Source: Glaciecola siphonariae (GTDB taxonomy: Bacteria > Pseudomonadota > Gammaproteobacteria > Enterobacterales > Alteromonadaceae). From it: 64,000 nt of DNA. The number at the start of each line of letters is the position of its first letter. Positions within the stretch are counted from its first letter, which is position 1. The notes below the pieces were generated by a model. It did no database searches and was not told where the DNA came from. It was given only the letters and a program-made list of their open reading frames with translations. A program made the position numbers and the translations under genes. Below, piece after piece: positions 25,803 to 34,933 of this stretch. The stretch spans positions 124,001 through 188,000 of the forward strand of contig NZ_JBHSGU010000005.1 of assembly GCF_042652645.1 (NCBI RefSeq). Reading direction: 5' to 3'.

Positions 25803-27236
25803 ATGGAAGTTACGCCTCTCACCAAATGGAATTTAATGGCTTGGATACCATGTGTATCCGGTACACTAGACTTTTCTCGATTCAGTGTTGACCTCGTTCA
25901 ACGCTCGCAAAAAGACGATATAGACTTTCCAGTATCAGCCTCATACGTAGACGAGCACGACATTTCTAGGGTTGTACCAAGAGTTCGGCATTGCATAACC
26001 AGCACCGTTTATGATTGGAAAGACCTGCCAGAAAGTCAATCAGACAAAAAAACTAGTGGAAAATATCGCATCATCACCCTTTCTGAGACTAACGAACAAG
26101 GTGACCTAGAGGGAGATGCATTTATTGTACTTCACGACTATGTGTTGCAAGACGAGCAGTTTAGCGGTGATATCTTAAATCCCTTGCGCGCATTAGAGGA
26201 TGATATTAGCAAGTACCGGCAAGCAATAACGGAAAATCTGTATTCTCCCTCATTTGTGCTTCAGACTAGTGATGTAGCGAAGCAGAAGAAAAAAATTAGA
26301 AAGTCAATTTTGTCGTGTGCAAACACCAGGTTACGCAATCATATTTACCATGTGAAATATCTTATAAAACCCAGTGGCATTACCTTACTAAAATATCAAG
26401 ACAGGTTGGATATCGATAATTTAAATTATGTTCAGGACGCTGACTTATTTGAAAAACGCTTACATCATAAATTCGTTGCAGAAAAAACTACTTTCATATT
26501 TCTAAAATCCATACTTCATATCCATAAACATCATAATGAAAACGAAGACAATATCACGAGCGTGCACGCGATCAATCACGACAATCCAAGACTTACTGCC
26601 TTTCGGTTGATTGAAGATATGCAGAAAACTGCTATTGAAATAAAAAATAAAGAAATCCAAAAGGCAGGTGTGACCGAACATTACTTCGATGGTTTTGTAT
26701 CTTATTGTCACTCTCTAATTCTATCGCTTTTACGTATGGAGGTATTAGATAGTAAAGACGCGAAGCACTTTATTGCTTTTTTTAATAATATGCTTAATTC
26801 ATGGCGGTCAATTTCAGAACGAAATCAGGCAGAAAAAGACGCTTTAAAAGAGGGCAATACAGAGTTTCTGCAGTTAACATCACTTTTTGTTGCGTCAGTC
26901 GCATTGATGATTTTCACGTTTATTCGCTACGCTTCTGCGATGACTGCTGGCGCTTCAGATCAAAATGTCGAATCGAGGCAAGCTCATTGGATACTTGAAT
27001 TTTTTGAACAACCTAGCGGAATATTAGACATAGTTTTTTGGATATTCGTTTCGGTGCTGGGTATGATTTGCTTTCGACTGGCATCTAATCCAAATAGCCC
27101 GGTTAGACGACTAGCAAATTCTGTTATTCAATCTAAACACTTCGGATTAGCAGGCCTAAGAAAATTGTTGATTTTTATTATTGCTACTGGCTCTACATTA
27201 ATCTTTTATCTGAGTTACTTAGCACTTAATGCTTAA
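25803..27236 (+). CDS. Unrecognised 477-residue protein with C-terminal membrane helices
   Basis: A soluble N-terminal part of about 350 residues precedes three predicted membrane helices near 357-378, 408-428 and 453-475. The soluble part has charged segments (KQKKKIRKSILSCANTRLRN, and KNKEIQKAG further on), a His-rich patch (HIHKHHNENED) and acidic N-terminal segments. No enzymatic motif was seen. There is no signal peptide, so the large domain is probably cytoplasmic and anchored by the C-terminus. A layout with a large cytoplasmic domain and C-terminal helices occurs in CorA-like channels, but no GMN motif is present. It is flanked by accessory genes. Confidence 0.6.
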   Translation: MEVTPLTKWNLMAWIPCVSGTLDFSRFSVDLVQRSQKDDIDFPVSASYVDEHDISRVVPRVRHCITSTVYDWKDLPESQSDKKTSGKYRIITLSETNEQGDLEGDAFIVLHDYVLQDEQFSGDILNPLRALEDDISKYRQAITENLYSPSFVLQTSDVAKQKKKIRKSILSCANTRLRNHIYHVKYLIKPSGITLLKYQDRLDIDNLNYVQDADLFEKRLHHKFVAEKTTFIFLKSILHIHKHHNENEDNITSVHAINHDNPRLTAFRLIEDMQKTAIEIKNKEIQKAGVTEHYFDGFVSYCHSLILSLLRMEVLDSKDAKHFIAFFNNMLNSWRSISERNQAEKDALKEGNTEFLQLTSLFVASVALMIFTFIRYASAMTAGASDQNVESRQAHWILEFFEQPSGILDIVFWIFVSVLGMICFRLASNPNSPVRRLANSVIQSKHFGLAGLRKLLIFIIATGSTLIFYLSYLALNA

Positions 27237-27330
27237 GCTTAACCCTTTTATAAAGTAGCAACCTTATTCTTATCTTTTGGCTTTTCAAATGTTATTGGCT
27301 ACACCTTCTAACCTTAGGGTTTTCCCAAAA

Positions 27331-27360
27331 AAAAGGGCACACTTTGCAGTATGCCCTTTT
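27331..27360 (-). terminator. Rho-independent terminator of the cold-shock gene
   Basis: AAAAGGGCA (27331-27339) pairs with TGCCCTTTT (27352-27360) around a 12-base loop. On the minus strand the hairpin is followed by a run of T (complement of the A run at 27327-27334). It lies 15 bases beyond the csp stop codon. Transcription from the plus strand (the 477-residue gene) could also end here. Confidence 0.8.
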
Positions 27361-27375
27361 CGGTAGAATCTATTA

Positions 27376-27585
27376 CTAGATAGCTACGATGTTCTCAGCC
27401 TGTGGGCCTTTAGCACCATCGGTTACAGCAAACTGTACACGTTGGCCTTCAGCTAGGGTTTTAAAACCGTCGCCAGAAATCGCGCTGAAATGAGCGAATA
27501 CGTCTTTACCAGACTCTTGCTCAATAAACCCAAAACCTTTGCTTTCATTGAACCACTTAACGGTTCCTGTAGTTGTATTAGACAT
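27376..27585 (-). CDS. Cold-shock-domain protein (CspA family)
   Basis: A 69-residue single OB-fold protein. KGFGFI (RNP1) and VFAHF (RNP2) carry the nucleic-acid-binding aromatics. The length matches CspA-family proteins, which act as RNA chaperones. AGGA lies about 10 bases before the ATG. The gene has its own terminator and a leader region of at least 100 bases, consistent with cold-shock regulation at the mRNA level. Which paralogue (CspA, C, D or E) cannot be decided from this sequence alone. Confidence 0.95.
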   Translation of the reverse strand: MSNTTTGTVKWFNESKGFGFIEQESGKDVFAHFSAISGDGFKTLAEGQRVQFAVTDGAKGPQAENIVAI

Positions 27586-27810
27586 AATAATATTATCCTG
27601 AAATTTAAATAAAAAGTTGCCTTCAAGAGGCTTGAATAGCTTAAAAATAGAGACGGTACTTAGAAACTGCAGGACGAGTATTACGAATAAAACAACGAAA
27701 TGTAGGATGTAAATGTTGGACTTCTTTCTAGCTGCGGGCAGAGTATAGAGATAAACACTCTATGTCCACCCTTATTTCAGTTTATTTTTAGGCCACTGTA
27801 ATTACCAGCT

Positions 27811-29259
27811 TCACAACTCCTTCTCTGCAAACTCTGCTAGGCGGCTTCTTACTACGCCGTCTAGGCTAATTGTGGCGCTGCCTGAGAAGTTTTTAAACTT
27901 CTCAACAATGTAGGTAAGGCCCGAGGTGAGCGCATTTAGGTAGTTGCTGTCTATTTGCGTGAGGTTGCCGGCGCAAATGAGCTTAGTGCCCTCGCCGCAG
28001 CGGGTAATAATGGTTTTAAGCTGCGAGGCGGTTAAGTTTTGCGACTCATCTAAAATCACTATGGCATTTTGCAAACTGCGCCCGCGCATAAAATTAACCG
28101 ACTTAAACTGAATGTTGGCCTTTTCCATGATGTAGCTCATAGAGCCTTTGGTGTTTTCGTCGTTTTTATGCAGCGCCTCAAGGGAGTCGGTAATGGCTGC
28201 TAGCCACGGCGCCATTTTCTCTTCTTCTGTGCCGGGTAAAAACCCTATGGATTCGGCAATTTCAGGGGTTGAGCGCGTTACTATAATTTTGTCGTACATG
28301 TTCTTTTCAACCACCATCTCAAGAGCAGCGGCCAGCGCGAGAAGGGTTTTACCACTGCCCGCCGGGCCGGTGAGTACTACCAAATCAATGTGTGGGTCGA
28401 GCAAGGTATAAAGCGCCATTGCCTGACCAATATTTTTAGGGCTTATCCCCCACGCTCTACGCGACATTAAGCGCTCATAGCCAAGGTCGAGTACATCGAG
28501 CGTGGTGTCGTCCATGGCTTCAATAATGCCTGCAAAACTGTGGGTCTCGTCTACTAAAAACTCGTTTATGTAAGGGTCGGGAACAAGGCTTTTATCGAGC
28601 TTGTGCAGGGTATCGCGTCCTTCTGTTACGCTCTCTACGGTTTTTACCTTCGACCAAAACTCGCCCTCAAATTCGTAATAGCCTTTGGTAAGGTATTTTA
28701 TGTCGGTAATAAGCTGGTCGGTGCGATAGTCTTGCACCTTAGACATCCCTGCGCCCTTTGCTTTTAAGCGCATGTTTATGTCTTTAGTTACCAACACCAC
28801 CTCACGCGGCGCATGCTGGGCCTGCAAATGCAAAGCTGCATTTATAATGCGGTTGTCGTTTTCGTTACTGGTAAATACCTGCTGGGTTTTGTTCATGCTC
28901 AAATCAGCAAATATCGACAAACTACCCGACGGCGACGCCTGCCCCGAACCTAAGCCGCGCATACTTACCCCTTCGAGCATTTGCTCTGGCGAGGCGTCGC
29001 GCAGTAAATCTTCCATGGCCCGTATCGACACTCTTGCATCGCGCGCTACGTCTTTTTTACTGTCTTTTATATAGTCGAGCTCTTCAAGCACGGTCATGGG
29101 CACTACTACGTCGTGCTCTTTAAATGAGGTAAAGGCTAGAGGTTCGTGCAGTAAAATGTTGGTGTCGAGAACGTATAATTTGTTTAAGCGGCTGCTGGCT
29201 TCGCTTGAAGAAGCCTTGGAAGTGTTCTGAGCGCCATGCTCGGCTTGGCTTTGCGGCAT
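27811..29259 (-). CDS. PhoH family protein with N-terminal PIN domain (PhoH2 type)
   Basis: A 482-residue two-domain protein. The PIN domain (about residues 27-170) has KLYVLDTNILLHEP, VPMTVLEELDYIKDSKKD and a distal acidic motif (VLVTKDINMRLKAKG). The PhoH ATPase domain (about 270-480) has Walker A LTGPAGSGKTLLAL and Walker B VILDESQNLT. PhoH2 proteins couple RNA cleavage by PIN to an RNA helicase-like ATPase. It is divergent from rapA across a 250-base gap. A leading Ser/Ala-rich stretch of about 25 residues precedes the PIN domain. Confidence 0.93.
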   Translation of the reverse strand: MPQSQAEHGAQNTSKASSSEASSRLNKLYVLDTNILLHEPLAFTSFKEHDVVVPMTVLEELDYIKDSKKDVARDARVSIRAMEDLLRDASPEQMLEGVSMRGLGSGQASPSGSLSIFADLSMNKTQQVFTSNENDNRIINAALHLQAQHAPREVVLVTKDINMRLKAKGAGMSKVQDYRTDQLITDIKYLTKGYYEFEGEFWSKVKTVESVTEGRDTLHKLDKSLVPDPYINEFLVDETHSFAGIIEAMDDTTLDVLDLGYERLMSRRAWGISPKNIGQAMALYTLLDPHIDLVVLTGPAGSGKTLLALAAALEMVVEKNMYDKIIVTRSTPEIAESIGFLPGTEEEKMAPWLAAITDSLEALHKNDENTKGSMSYIMEKANIQFKSVNFMRGRSLQNAIVILDESQNLTASQLKTIITRCGEGTKLICAGNLTQIDSNYLNALTSGLTYIVEKFKNFSGSATISLDGVVRSRLAEFAEKEL

Positions 29260-29393
29260 CTATAACTCCGTTTGCTTATTATGATGTTTGTCAGCCAGTT
29301 TTGAAACGCGCGCTTAGCTGCAAACCTTCGGCAACTTAACCATAAACAAGAATCGGCTTTTTATCACGCGTTTTTTGCCCCGCGCGCAATTTA

Positions 29394-29409
29394 TGCAACA
29401 AATGTTGCA
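29394..29409. promoter_or_regulatory. Inverted repeat in the phoH/rapA intergenic region
   Basis: TGCAAC-AAAT-GTTGCA is a perfect dyad with 6-bp arms, roughly mid-way in the 250-base gap between the divergent phoH and rapA genes. It could be a regulator-binding site; no regulator is implied by sequence alone. Confidence 0.3.
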
Positions 29410-29509
29410 CTGCTTTTGTGCTTATATCCCTTCTTTGGCTGACAAGCCCCGCCCAGAAGATTACAATTGCCGCTCATAAATACCAAACATTAAGTGGGTA
29501 ACAAATTAC

Positions 29510-32347
29510 ATGGCAGATAAGAGCGATTTCGCGGTTGGACAACGATGGCTAAGCAATACTGAAACTAATTTAGGCTTAGGCGTGGTAATGGCCATTGATT
29601 TTAGGTCGGTCACGGTGTTGTTTCCGGCGGTAAACGAAGAGCGCAACTACGCCATATCGCAAAATGCCCTTACCCGCCTGCAGCTTTCTGAAGGCGAAAA
29701 CGCCCCTCATGTAGACGGCTGGCAAATCACAATCGACAGTATTCAAGAACAAGACGGTTTAATTACCTATACCGGCCCGCGCAGCGACACCGGCGAAACC
29801 GCAAACATTGTTGAAGTAGCCCTCGACCATGGAGTAAAGCTCAATCAGCCTGAAAAGCGCCTTGCCCACGGCCAGCTCGACTCCCCTAAATGGTTTGACA
29901 CTCGCTTGGCCTGTTGGCAACAGCAGCACGAATTTGCCACCTCAGGCGCGGTTGGCTTGGTGGGTGCGCGGGTTGAGCTTATTCCTCACCAAATTCATAT
30001 TGCGCACGAAGTTGGCTCGCGTTACGCCCCGCGCGTACTGCTGGCCGACGAAGTAGGCCTTGGCAAAACCATTGAAGCAGCGCTAATTATTCATCAGCAA
30101 ATACTCACCGGCCGTGCCCAGCGCGTGCTTATTTGCGTGCCTAATTCGTTGGTGCATCAGTGGTTAGTTGAAATGCTGCGCCGCGTGAATTTGAGCTTTT
30201 CGGTGTTTGACGAAGAACGCCTTGAAGCGGTAAAAGAAGGCGCAGCCGATACCGGCGAAAACCCCTTTGATCAGGAGCAGCGCGTTTTGTGCAGCACCGA
30301 CTTTATTGCCCAAACTGAAGTTTTAGAGCTTGCAGCCAAGGTAGACTGGGACATCCTCGTGGTAGACGAAGCGCATCATTTGCATTGGTCGCCCGAGTCG
30401 GCCTCACCGAGCTACGACGCAATAGACACCTTGAGCAAAATTGCCAAAGGCGTTTTGCTACTCACGGCCACTCCCGACCAGCTCGGCCACCAAAGCCATT
30501 TTGCGCGCCTGCGTTTATTAGACCCTGCGCGTTTTCATAGCTACGACGCCTTTATTGAAGAAGAAGCCCATTATGCAGAGCTTGCCGCCGCGGTCACGCC
30601 GCTCATTGAAGATGAGCCGCTTAGTGATGACGACGCTGCCGCTATTGCCAAATGCGCGCCGGGCGTGAATATTGATAAATGGGATTTATCGCAAGCTCAA
30701 GACCGTAAAGGCTTATTGCGCGAATTAATTGACCAGCACGGCACGGGGCGTTTGTTGTTCAGAAACCGCCGCGCTGGCATTGAAGGTTTTCCGGTGCGTA
30801 AAATTAATCCGTATCCGCAGCGCATTCCTAAAGAATACGACCTTGCCCTTGCTATGCAAGACGACGTGAACCAAGCGCTGCATCCGGAGCGCGCCAGCAT
30901 GCTCGACGAGTCATGGCCTGCATACGACCCGCGGGTGGCGTGGCTATGTGAGTTTTTAGCCTCGCACAAAGACAAAGTGTTGCTTATTTGTGCCTACGCC
31001 AGCACCGCCTTACAAATTGCCGAGTACATGCGCGCTAAAACCAGCATTCGCCATACTGTGTTTCATGAAGGCATGAGCATTGTTGAACGCGACAAAGCCG
31101 CGCATTTTTTTGCTACCAATGAGCAGGGCGCGCAAATTATGCTGTGCTCTGAAATTGGCTCTGAGGGCCGAAACTTTCAGTTTAGCCATCATTTAGTGTT
31201 GTTTGATTTACCCCTTAACCCCGACTTACTTGAGCAGCGCATAGGCCGCCTTGACCGTATTGGCCAAACCCGCGATGTGAATATTCATGTGCCTTACTTT
31301 GAAAACACCGCCCAAGAGGTACTGTACAATTGGTATCACTACGGCCTTGGCGCGTTTACGCAAACCTGCCCGGTAGGCTCGCAGGTATGGCAAGGGCTTA
31401 AAGACGAGCTGCACGCCGCACTTGCCTCCCCTACCGATAAAGAAAACTGGCAAGACGTGGTAGAACAGGCCAATACCTTAAGCAAAGAGCTAAAAGCGCA
31501 AATTGAGCAAGGCCGCGACCGTTTATTAGAACTCAATGCCTCGGGCGGCGACAAAATAGACGAAGTAATGGACAACATTGTGCGCGCTGAAAACCCGGTT
31601 AATATGCTCAAGTTTATGACCCGCCTGTTTGACGCCCTTGGCGTGGTGCAAGATGAAAAAGATGATAATACCTTTGTGATACGCCATGGAGAGTCGATGC
31701 TGTTTCCGGTGCCGGGCATATCAGAAGAAGGTTTGGAAATTACCTATAAACGTAGCGTAGCCACGCAGTTTGAACATGTAAACTTTATAAGCGGCGACAG
31801 CGAGCTTGTGACCCACTGCATAGACAGCGTGCTGACCGACGTAGTAGGCAAAAGCAGCATTTGTTTTGTGAATCAAGAAGACACGCCAGTAGGCGCATTT
31901 TGGATTGAAATTATTGCCGTGCTTAATCCTGTGGCCGAGGCTAGCCTGCAACTGTATCAGTTTTTACCGCCCACCCCTATTAGAGTGTGTGTAGATGCAA
32001 AAAACCAAAATACGGATATTGAGTTTGAGCCTATTTTTAAGGTAAAACCCAAAATGGCGCAGCAGCTGATAGGCGCACTCATGCCGCAAATTACAGCAGG
32101 CATTGAAGCGGCGCTTAATGAAGCGAGCCTTGAGCTTAGCGATATTAAACAAGCAGCTCTAACGAAAGTAAGCACTAGCTTAAGTGGTGAAATTGAGCGT
32201 TTAAGCGAGCTTAAAAAACTTAATCCTGCAATTAGGCAAGAAGAAATAGACTACATTGTGCATCAGCAAGAAAAGCTCACTCAGGCGATTACCGACGCCG
32301 AGCCAAGTTTAGACAGCGTGCGCATTGTGGTAAATAATCGCCGCTAA
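29510..32347 (+). CDS. rapA: RNA polymerase-associated ATPase RapA (HepA), Swi2/Snf2 family
   Basis: A 945-residue protein, near the 968 of the E. coli enzyme. The N-terminal tandem Tudor-like region (FAVGQRWLSNTETNLGLGVV) is followed by helicase motifs I (LADEVGLGKTIEAALI), II (VVDEAHHL), III (LLTATPDQLGH) and V/VI (GSEGRNFQFS, EQRIGRLDRIGQ). The C-terminal part is the RapA_C domain. It recycles RNA polymerase after transcription. The neighbour rluA lies downstream as in E. coli. The start ATG at 29510 fits the family N-terminus. Confidence 0.97.
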   Translation: MADKSDFAVGQRWLSNTETNLGLGVVMAIDFRSVTVLFPAVNEERNYAISQNALTRLQLSEGENAPHVDGWQITIDSIQEQDGLITYTGPRSDTGETANIVEVALDHGVKLNQPEKRLAHGQLDSPKWFDTRLACWQQQHEFATSGAVGLVGARVELIPHQIHIAHEVGSRYAPRVLLADEVGLGKTIEAALIIHQQILTGRAQRVLICVPNSLVHQWLVEMLRRVNLSFSVFDEERLEAVKEGAADTGENPFDQEQRVLCSTDFIAQTEVLELAAKVDWDILVVDEAHHLHWSPESASPSYDAIDTLSKIAKGVLLLTATPDQLGHQSHFARLRLLDPARFHSYDAFIEEEAHYAELAAAVTPLIEDEPLSDDDAAAIAKCAPGVNIDKWDLSQAQDRKGLLRELIDQHGTGRLLFRNRRAGIEGFPVRKINPYPQRIPKEYDLALAMQDDVNQALHPERASMLDESWPAYDPRVAWLCEFLASHKDKVLLICAYASTALQIAEYMRAKTSIRHTVFHEGMSIVERDKAAHFFATNEQGAQIMLCSEIGSEGRNFQFSHHLVLFDLPLNPDLLEQRIGRLDRIGQTRDVNIHVPYFENTAQEVLYNWYHYGLGAFTQTCPVGSQVWQGLKDELHAALASPTDKENWQDVVEQANTLSKELKAQIEQGRDRLLELNASGGDKIDEVMDNIVRAENPVNMLKFMTRLFDALGVVQDEKDDNTFVIRHGESMLFPVPGISEEGLEITYKRSVATQFEHVNFISGDSELVTHCIDSVLTDVVGKSSICFVNQEDTPVGAFWIEIIAVLNPVAEASLQLYQFLPPTPIRVCVDAKNQNTDIEFEPIFKVKPKMAQQLIGALMPQITAGIEAALNEASLELSDIKQAALTKVSTSLSGEIERLSELKKLNPAIRQEEIDYIVHQQEKLTQAITDAEPSLDSVRIVVNNRR

Positions 32348-32382
32348 TGTTGTTTAACTATTTACCGAGCGCATTGTCTAGT

Positions 32383-32430
32383 GTTGTGCATAGCGCATCA
32401 CCTAACGTTGTGCATAGCGTTGTGCCTCGC
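32383..32430. repeat. Short degenerate direct repeats between rapA and rluA
   Basis: GTTGTGCATAGCG occurs exactly at 32383-32395 and 32407-32419 (24-base period), with a partial third copy (GTTGTGCCTCGC) at 32419-32430. The repeats fill half of the 100-base gap between the two genes. No function is evident. Confidence 0.6.
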
Positions 32431-32447
32431 TTCATGTATTACTGAAC

Positions 32448-33116
32448 ATGGCGATAATTAACTACAAGCCGCCTATGCACCCATATTTGGATTTTGTGCA
32501 TCGCGACAACGACCTACTCGTGCTCAACAAACCCTCGGGGCTGCTCAGCGTGCCGGGCAAAGCGCTTGAGCACAAAGACTCACTACAGCTAAGAGTGCAG
32601 CGCGTATACCCTAGCGCAACAGTAGTGCATCGCCTCGATATGGCCACGTCGGGCTTAATGCTTTTTGCATTAAATAAGGCGAGTCATCGCCACATATCGC
32701 GCCAATTTGAGTTACGAGAAGTGAGCAAAACCTATTATGCCCGCGTGTATGGGCATTTAAGTGAGCCCACAGGCAAGGTAGAAGCGCCACTCATTTGTGA
32801 CTGGCCTAATCGGCCAAAACAAATGGTAGATACCGAACGCGGCAAGCCCGCACTGACCTATTTTGAGGCGCAAAGCCAAGGTAAATACTCAACCTTGGTA
32901 AAGCTAAAACCTCACACCGGCCGCTCGCATCAACTGCGCGTGCACATGCTACACATTGGTCATGCGATACTAGGCGACAGGCTATATGCCCAAGGCGAAG
33001 CGCTCATAAGCTCAAAACGCCTGCTGCTGCACGCACAAGATATAAGCTTTACCCATCCTCGCACCGAACAAACAGTATCGTTTTACTCACCCCATATGTT
33101 TGATGCAGAGCCCTAG
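32448..33116 (+). CDS. rluA: Dual-specificity pseudouridine synthase RluA (23S rRNA / tRNA)
   Basis: A 222-residue RluA-family enzyme without an S4 domain. The catalytic segment VVHRLDMATSGLMLFAL carries the nucleophilic Asp in HRLDxxTSG. The downstream KPHTGRSHQLRVHM is the second family signature. It modifies 23S rRNA position 746 and tRNA position 32 in E. coli. The length and adjacency to rapA match rluA rather than RluB/C/D types. Confidence 0.93.
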   Translation: MAIINYKPPMHPYLDFVHRDNDLLVLNKPSGLLSVPGKALEHKDSLQLRVQRVYPSATVVHRLDMATSGLMLFALNKASHRHISRQFELREVSKTYYARVYGHLSEPTGKVEAPLICDWPNRPKQMVDTERGKPALTYFEAQSQGKYSTLVKLKPHTGRSHQLRVHMLHIGHAILGDRLYAQGEALISSKRLLLHAQDISFTHPRTEQTVSFYSPHMFDAEP

Positions 33117-33211
33117 CGCACCTAGCAAGCAACTTTTGATAAGTTTATTCCTGCTGGTAAATTTCAGCGATTAAGCATCATATATGCGCTTTTAGTGCCG
33201 ATAAACTGCAC

Positions 33212-34423
33212 ATGAGTACATATTATTTGTTTAAAAAAAGTCATAAGCTGAGCCGATGCTTTGCCTTCGCGTTTATGCTACTTGCTGCATGGGCAGGCGC
33301 TGGTGTTTTGCCTGCTTACGCGCAGTCGGGGCTTGATTACATGGCAAACGATATATCAGCCACCATGCTTACCGACGAATATCAGTTGATTGACGTAGTG
33401 TTTGATGAAGGTAGCGAAAGCGAAACCAAACACCAGTTTCCAGTGTTTGTTACCCCTTCTGAAAAGGCCATAAGCATGGGCACTTTTTTTGTTGTGTCAG
33501 ACGTGTCCTACAACGGTGCACAAATACAAAGCTTAAAAGACCTTGCGCAAGAAATGGCGCGCGTAGGCTGGCATTCGGTAGTTATACCGGCCCCGCAGTT
33601 GATGATGGTCATGGCCGATGTAGATGCCAAGCATGCCGCACAGCAGGCAAAAGACAATGAGCAAAACAAGGGTGAAGACAGCCCTGAGCAGGAGGAGAGC
33701 TCTGAGTCAGCCACCGAACAAAAGCAAGCAACAGACCAGGACAGCCCTGAGCAGGAAGACAGCCCTGAGCAGGAAGACAACCCTGATCAAGAAAACAGTC
33801 CTGAGCGAGAAAACAGCCCTGAAGACGCAGAAAACCCCGAGGCAAAAGCAGATGCTAACGCGGCGCCCGCCGCAAATGCCAACTCACCCAATATACAAAC
33901 CAATTTAGCTGCAAAAGCGCATCAAAGTCAGTATGAGCTAGCCTATCAACATGCGTTTAGCGGGTACTTAAACATTTTTTTAAAAGCTGCCATTGATGCC
34001 ACCGAGCAGCAAGGCTATCAGCTTATTTTTGCCCAGGGTATGAGCGCACAAGCCTTACTCGGCAACAGTCATTTAGTACACAGCGCAATTCGGACTAAAA
34101 GCGCAAATGAAGCAGCGCCTATTCCAGAGCCAATAAAAATCAGCCCCGACGCTTTGGTCATAAACAACGCATACTGGCCAGAACGCACCATTAATAACAC
34201 CATAGCCATGCGCGCAGCTAAAACGCCTATGCCGCTACTCGATTTAGTTAGCCCGCACGATAATATGTGGTCTAAGGCCACCGAAGACAAACGCCAAATT
34301 TCGGCGCGCGTCGAAATTAAACCTCACTATCGCCAGCGCGACATTATTGCCACGCATCAAGGCCAAAACAGCATCAGCATGGCCCGCGAAATTTATGGCT
34401 GGGTTACTTTTTTGGGCTGGTAG
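33212..34423 (+). CDS. Exported DUF3530-like protein with acidic hexapeptide repeats
   Basis: A 403-residue exported protein. The signal peptide spans about residues 1-38 (ends PAYAQ). The segment before residue 150 and the C-terminal half resemble the DUF3530 alpha/beta-hydrolase-like family, including VGWHSVVIPAP and a late segment AKTPMPLLDLVSPHDN. A low-complexity acidic insert (about residues 150-215) contains repeated DSPEQE-type hexapeptides and splits the domain. No catalytic Ser motif is obvious. Function is unknown; location is probably periplasmic. Confidence 0.62.
   Translation: MSTYYLFKKSHKLSRCFAFAFMLLAAWAGAGVLPAYAQSGLDYMANDISATMLTDEYQLIDVVFDEGSESETKHQFPVFVTPSEKAISMGTFFVVSDVSYNGAQIQSLKDLAQEMARVGWHSVVIPAPQLMMVMADVDAKHAAQQAKDNEQNKGEDSPEQEESSESATEQKQATDQDSPEQEDSPEQEDNPDQENSPERENSPEDAENPEAKADANAAPAANANSPNIQTNLAAKAHQSQYELAYQHAFSGYLNIFLKAAIDATEQQGYQLIFAQGMSAQALLGNSHLVHSAIRTKSANEAAPIPEPIKISPDALVINNAYWPERTINNTIAMRAAKTPMPLLDLVSPHDNMWSKATEDKRQISARVEIKPHYRQRDIIATHQGQNSISMAREIYGWVTFLGW
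33740..33829 (+). repeat. Five tandem 18-bp units coding DSPEQE-like hexapeptides
   Basis: GACAGCCCTGAGCAGGAA occurs exactly at 33740-33757 and 33758-33775. Three diverged units follow to 33829, and an isolated unit lies at about 33677-33694. All are in frame within the DUF3530-like gene, giving an acidic linker. Copy number could vary by slippage without breaking the frame. Confidence 0.85.
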
Positions 34424-34483
34424 GCAACACTTCGAATAAAACTTCATTATATTTTCATTACGTATTCATATACTTAAGACTAA

Positions 34484-34879
34484 ATGCTAGATGAGCACTG
34501 GCGTTCTGTGCGCAGTGACTATACTGAGGGTAATATATGTAAACAGGCATCATGGGTGTTAGTTAGCGAATTCGTCGACCAAAAAGCAGAGCAGTTAGCA
34601 TTCTATTTAGAATCCTACTGGCAGGACAAAGTTGCCTTTAAAGAAATGGACTGTTTTATTTGGGACGTGCTTGAAGAATGGGCCGCCATTAAAAATGCAG
34701 ATACCCAAATGTATACGCATAAAGAACGTGTGTTCTGGCATGTTATTTATCAGGTGCAGTTTGTGGGTGGGCACAGCCTGCGACACGACGCCAGCGTAAG
34801 AGATGAAGTGCAGCTTTACACCCTCTATTTAAAAGGCGGCAAGCCTTGCCCCTTAGACGTTATTGGCATGCGCCCTTAA
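34484..34879 (+). CDS. Conserved-looking hypothetical protein, 131 aa
   Basis: A soluble protein with no signal peptide or membrane helix. It is rich in aromatic and acidic residues (many Trp, Tyr, Glu), e.g. FYLESYWQDKVAFKEMDCFIWDVLEEW and VFWHVIYQVQFVGGHSLRHD. The C-terminus PCPLDVIGMRP is Cys/Pro-rich. No domain is recognised. It stands alone between the DUF3530-like gene and a convergent diguanylate cyclase gene. Regular composition and an uninterrupted frame support coding. Confidence 0.6.
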   Translation: MLDEHWRSVRSDYTEGNICKQASWVLVSEFVDQKAEQLAFYLESYWQDKVAFKEMDCFIWDVLEEWAAIKNADTQMYTHKERVFWHVIYQVQFVGGHSLRHDASVRDEVQLYTLYLKGGKPCPLDVIGMRP

Positions 34880-34889
34880 CATCACTCAC

Positions 34890-34933
34890 CGCCTAGTCAG
34901 CGCCTATTCAGCGTCCACTCAGTGCCTACTCAG
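34890..34933. repeat. Four tandem degenerate 11-bp repeats at a gene 3' end
   Basis: Units CGCCTAGTCAG, CGCCTATTCAG, CGTCCACTCAG and TGCCTACTCAG run head to tail. The last one covers the stop codon of the diguanylate cyclase gene at 34926-34928. They lie between two convergent genes. Confidence 0.75.
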
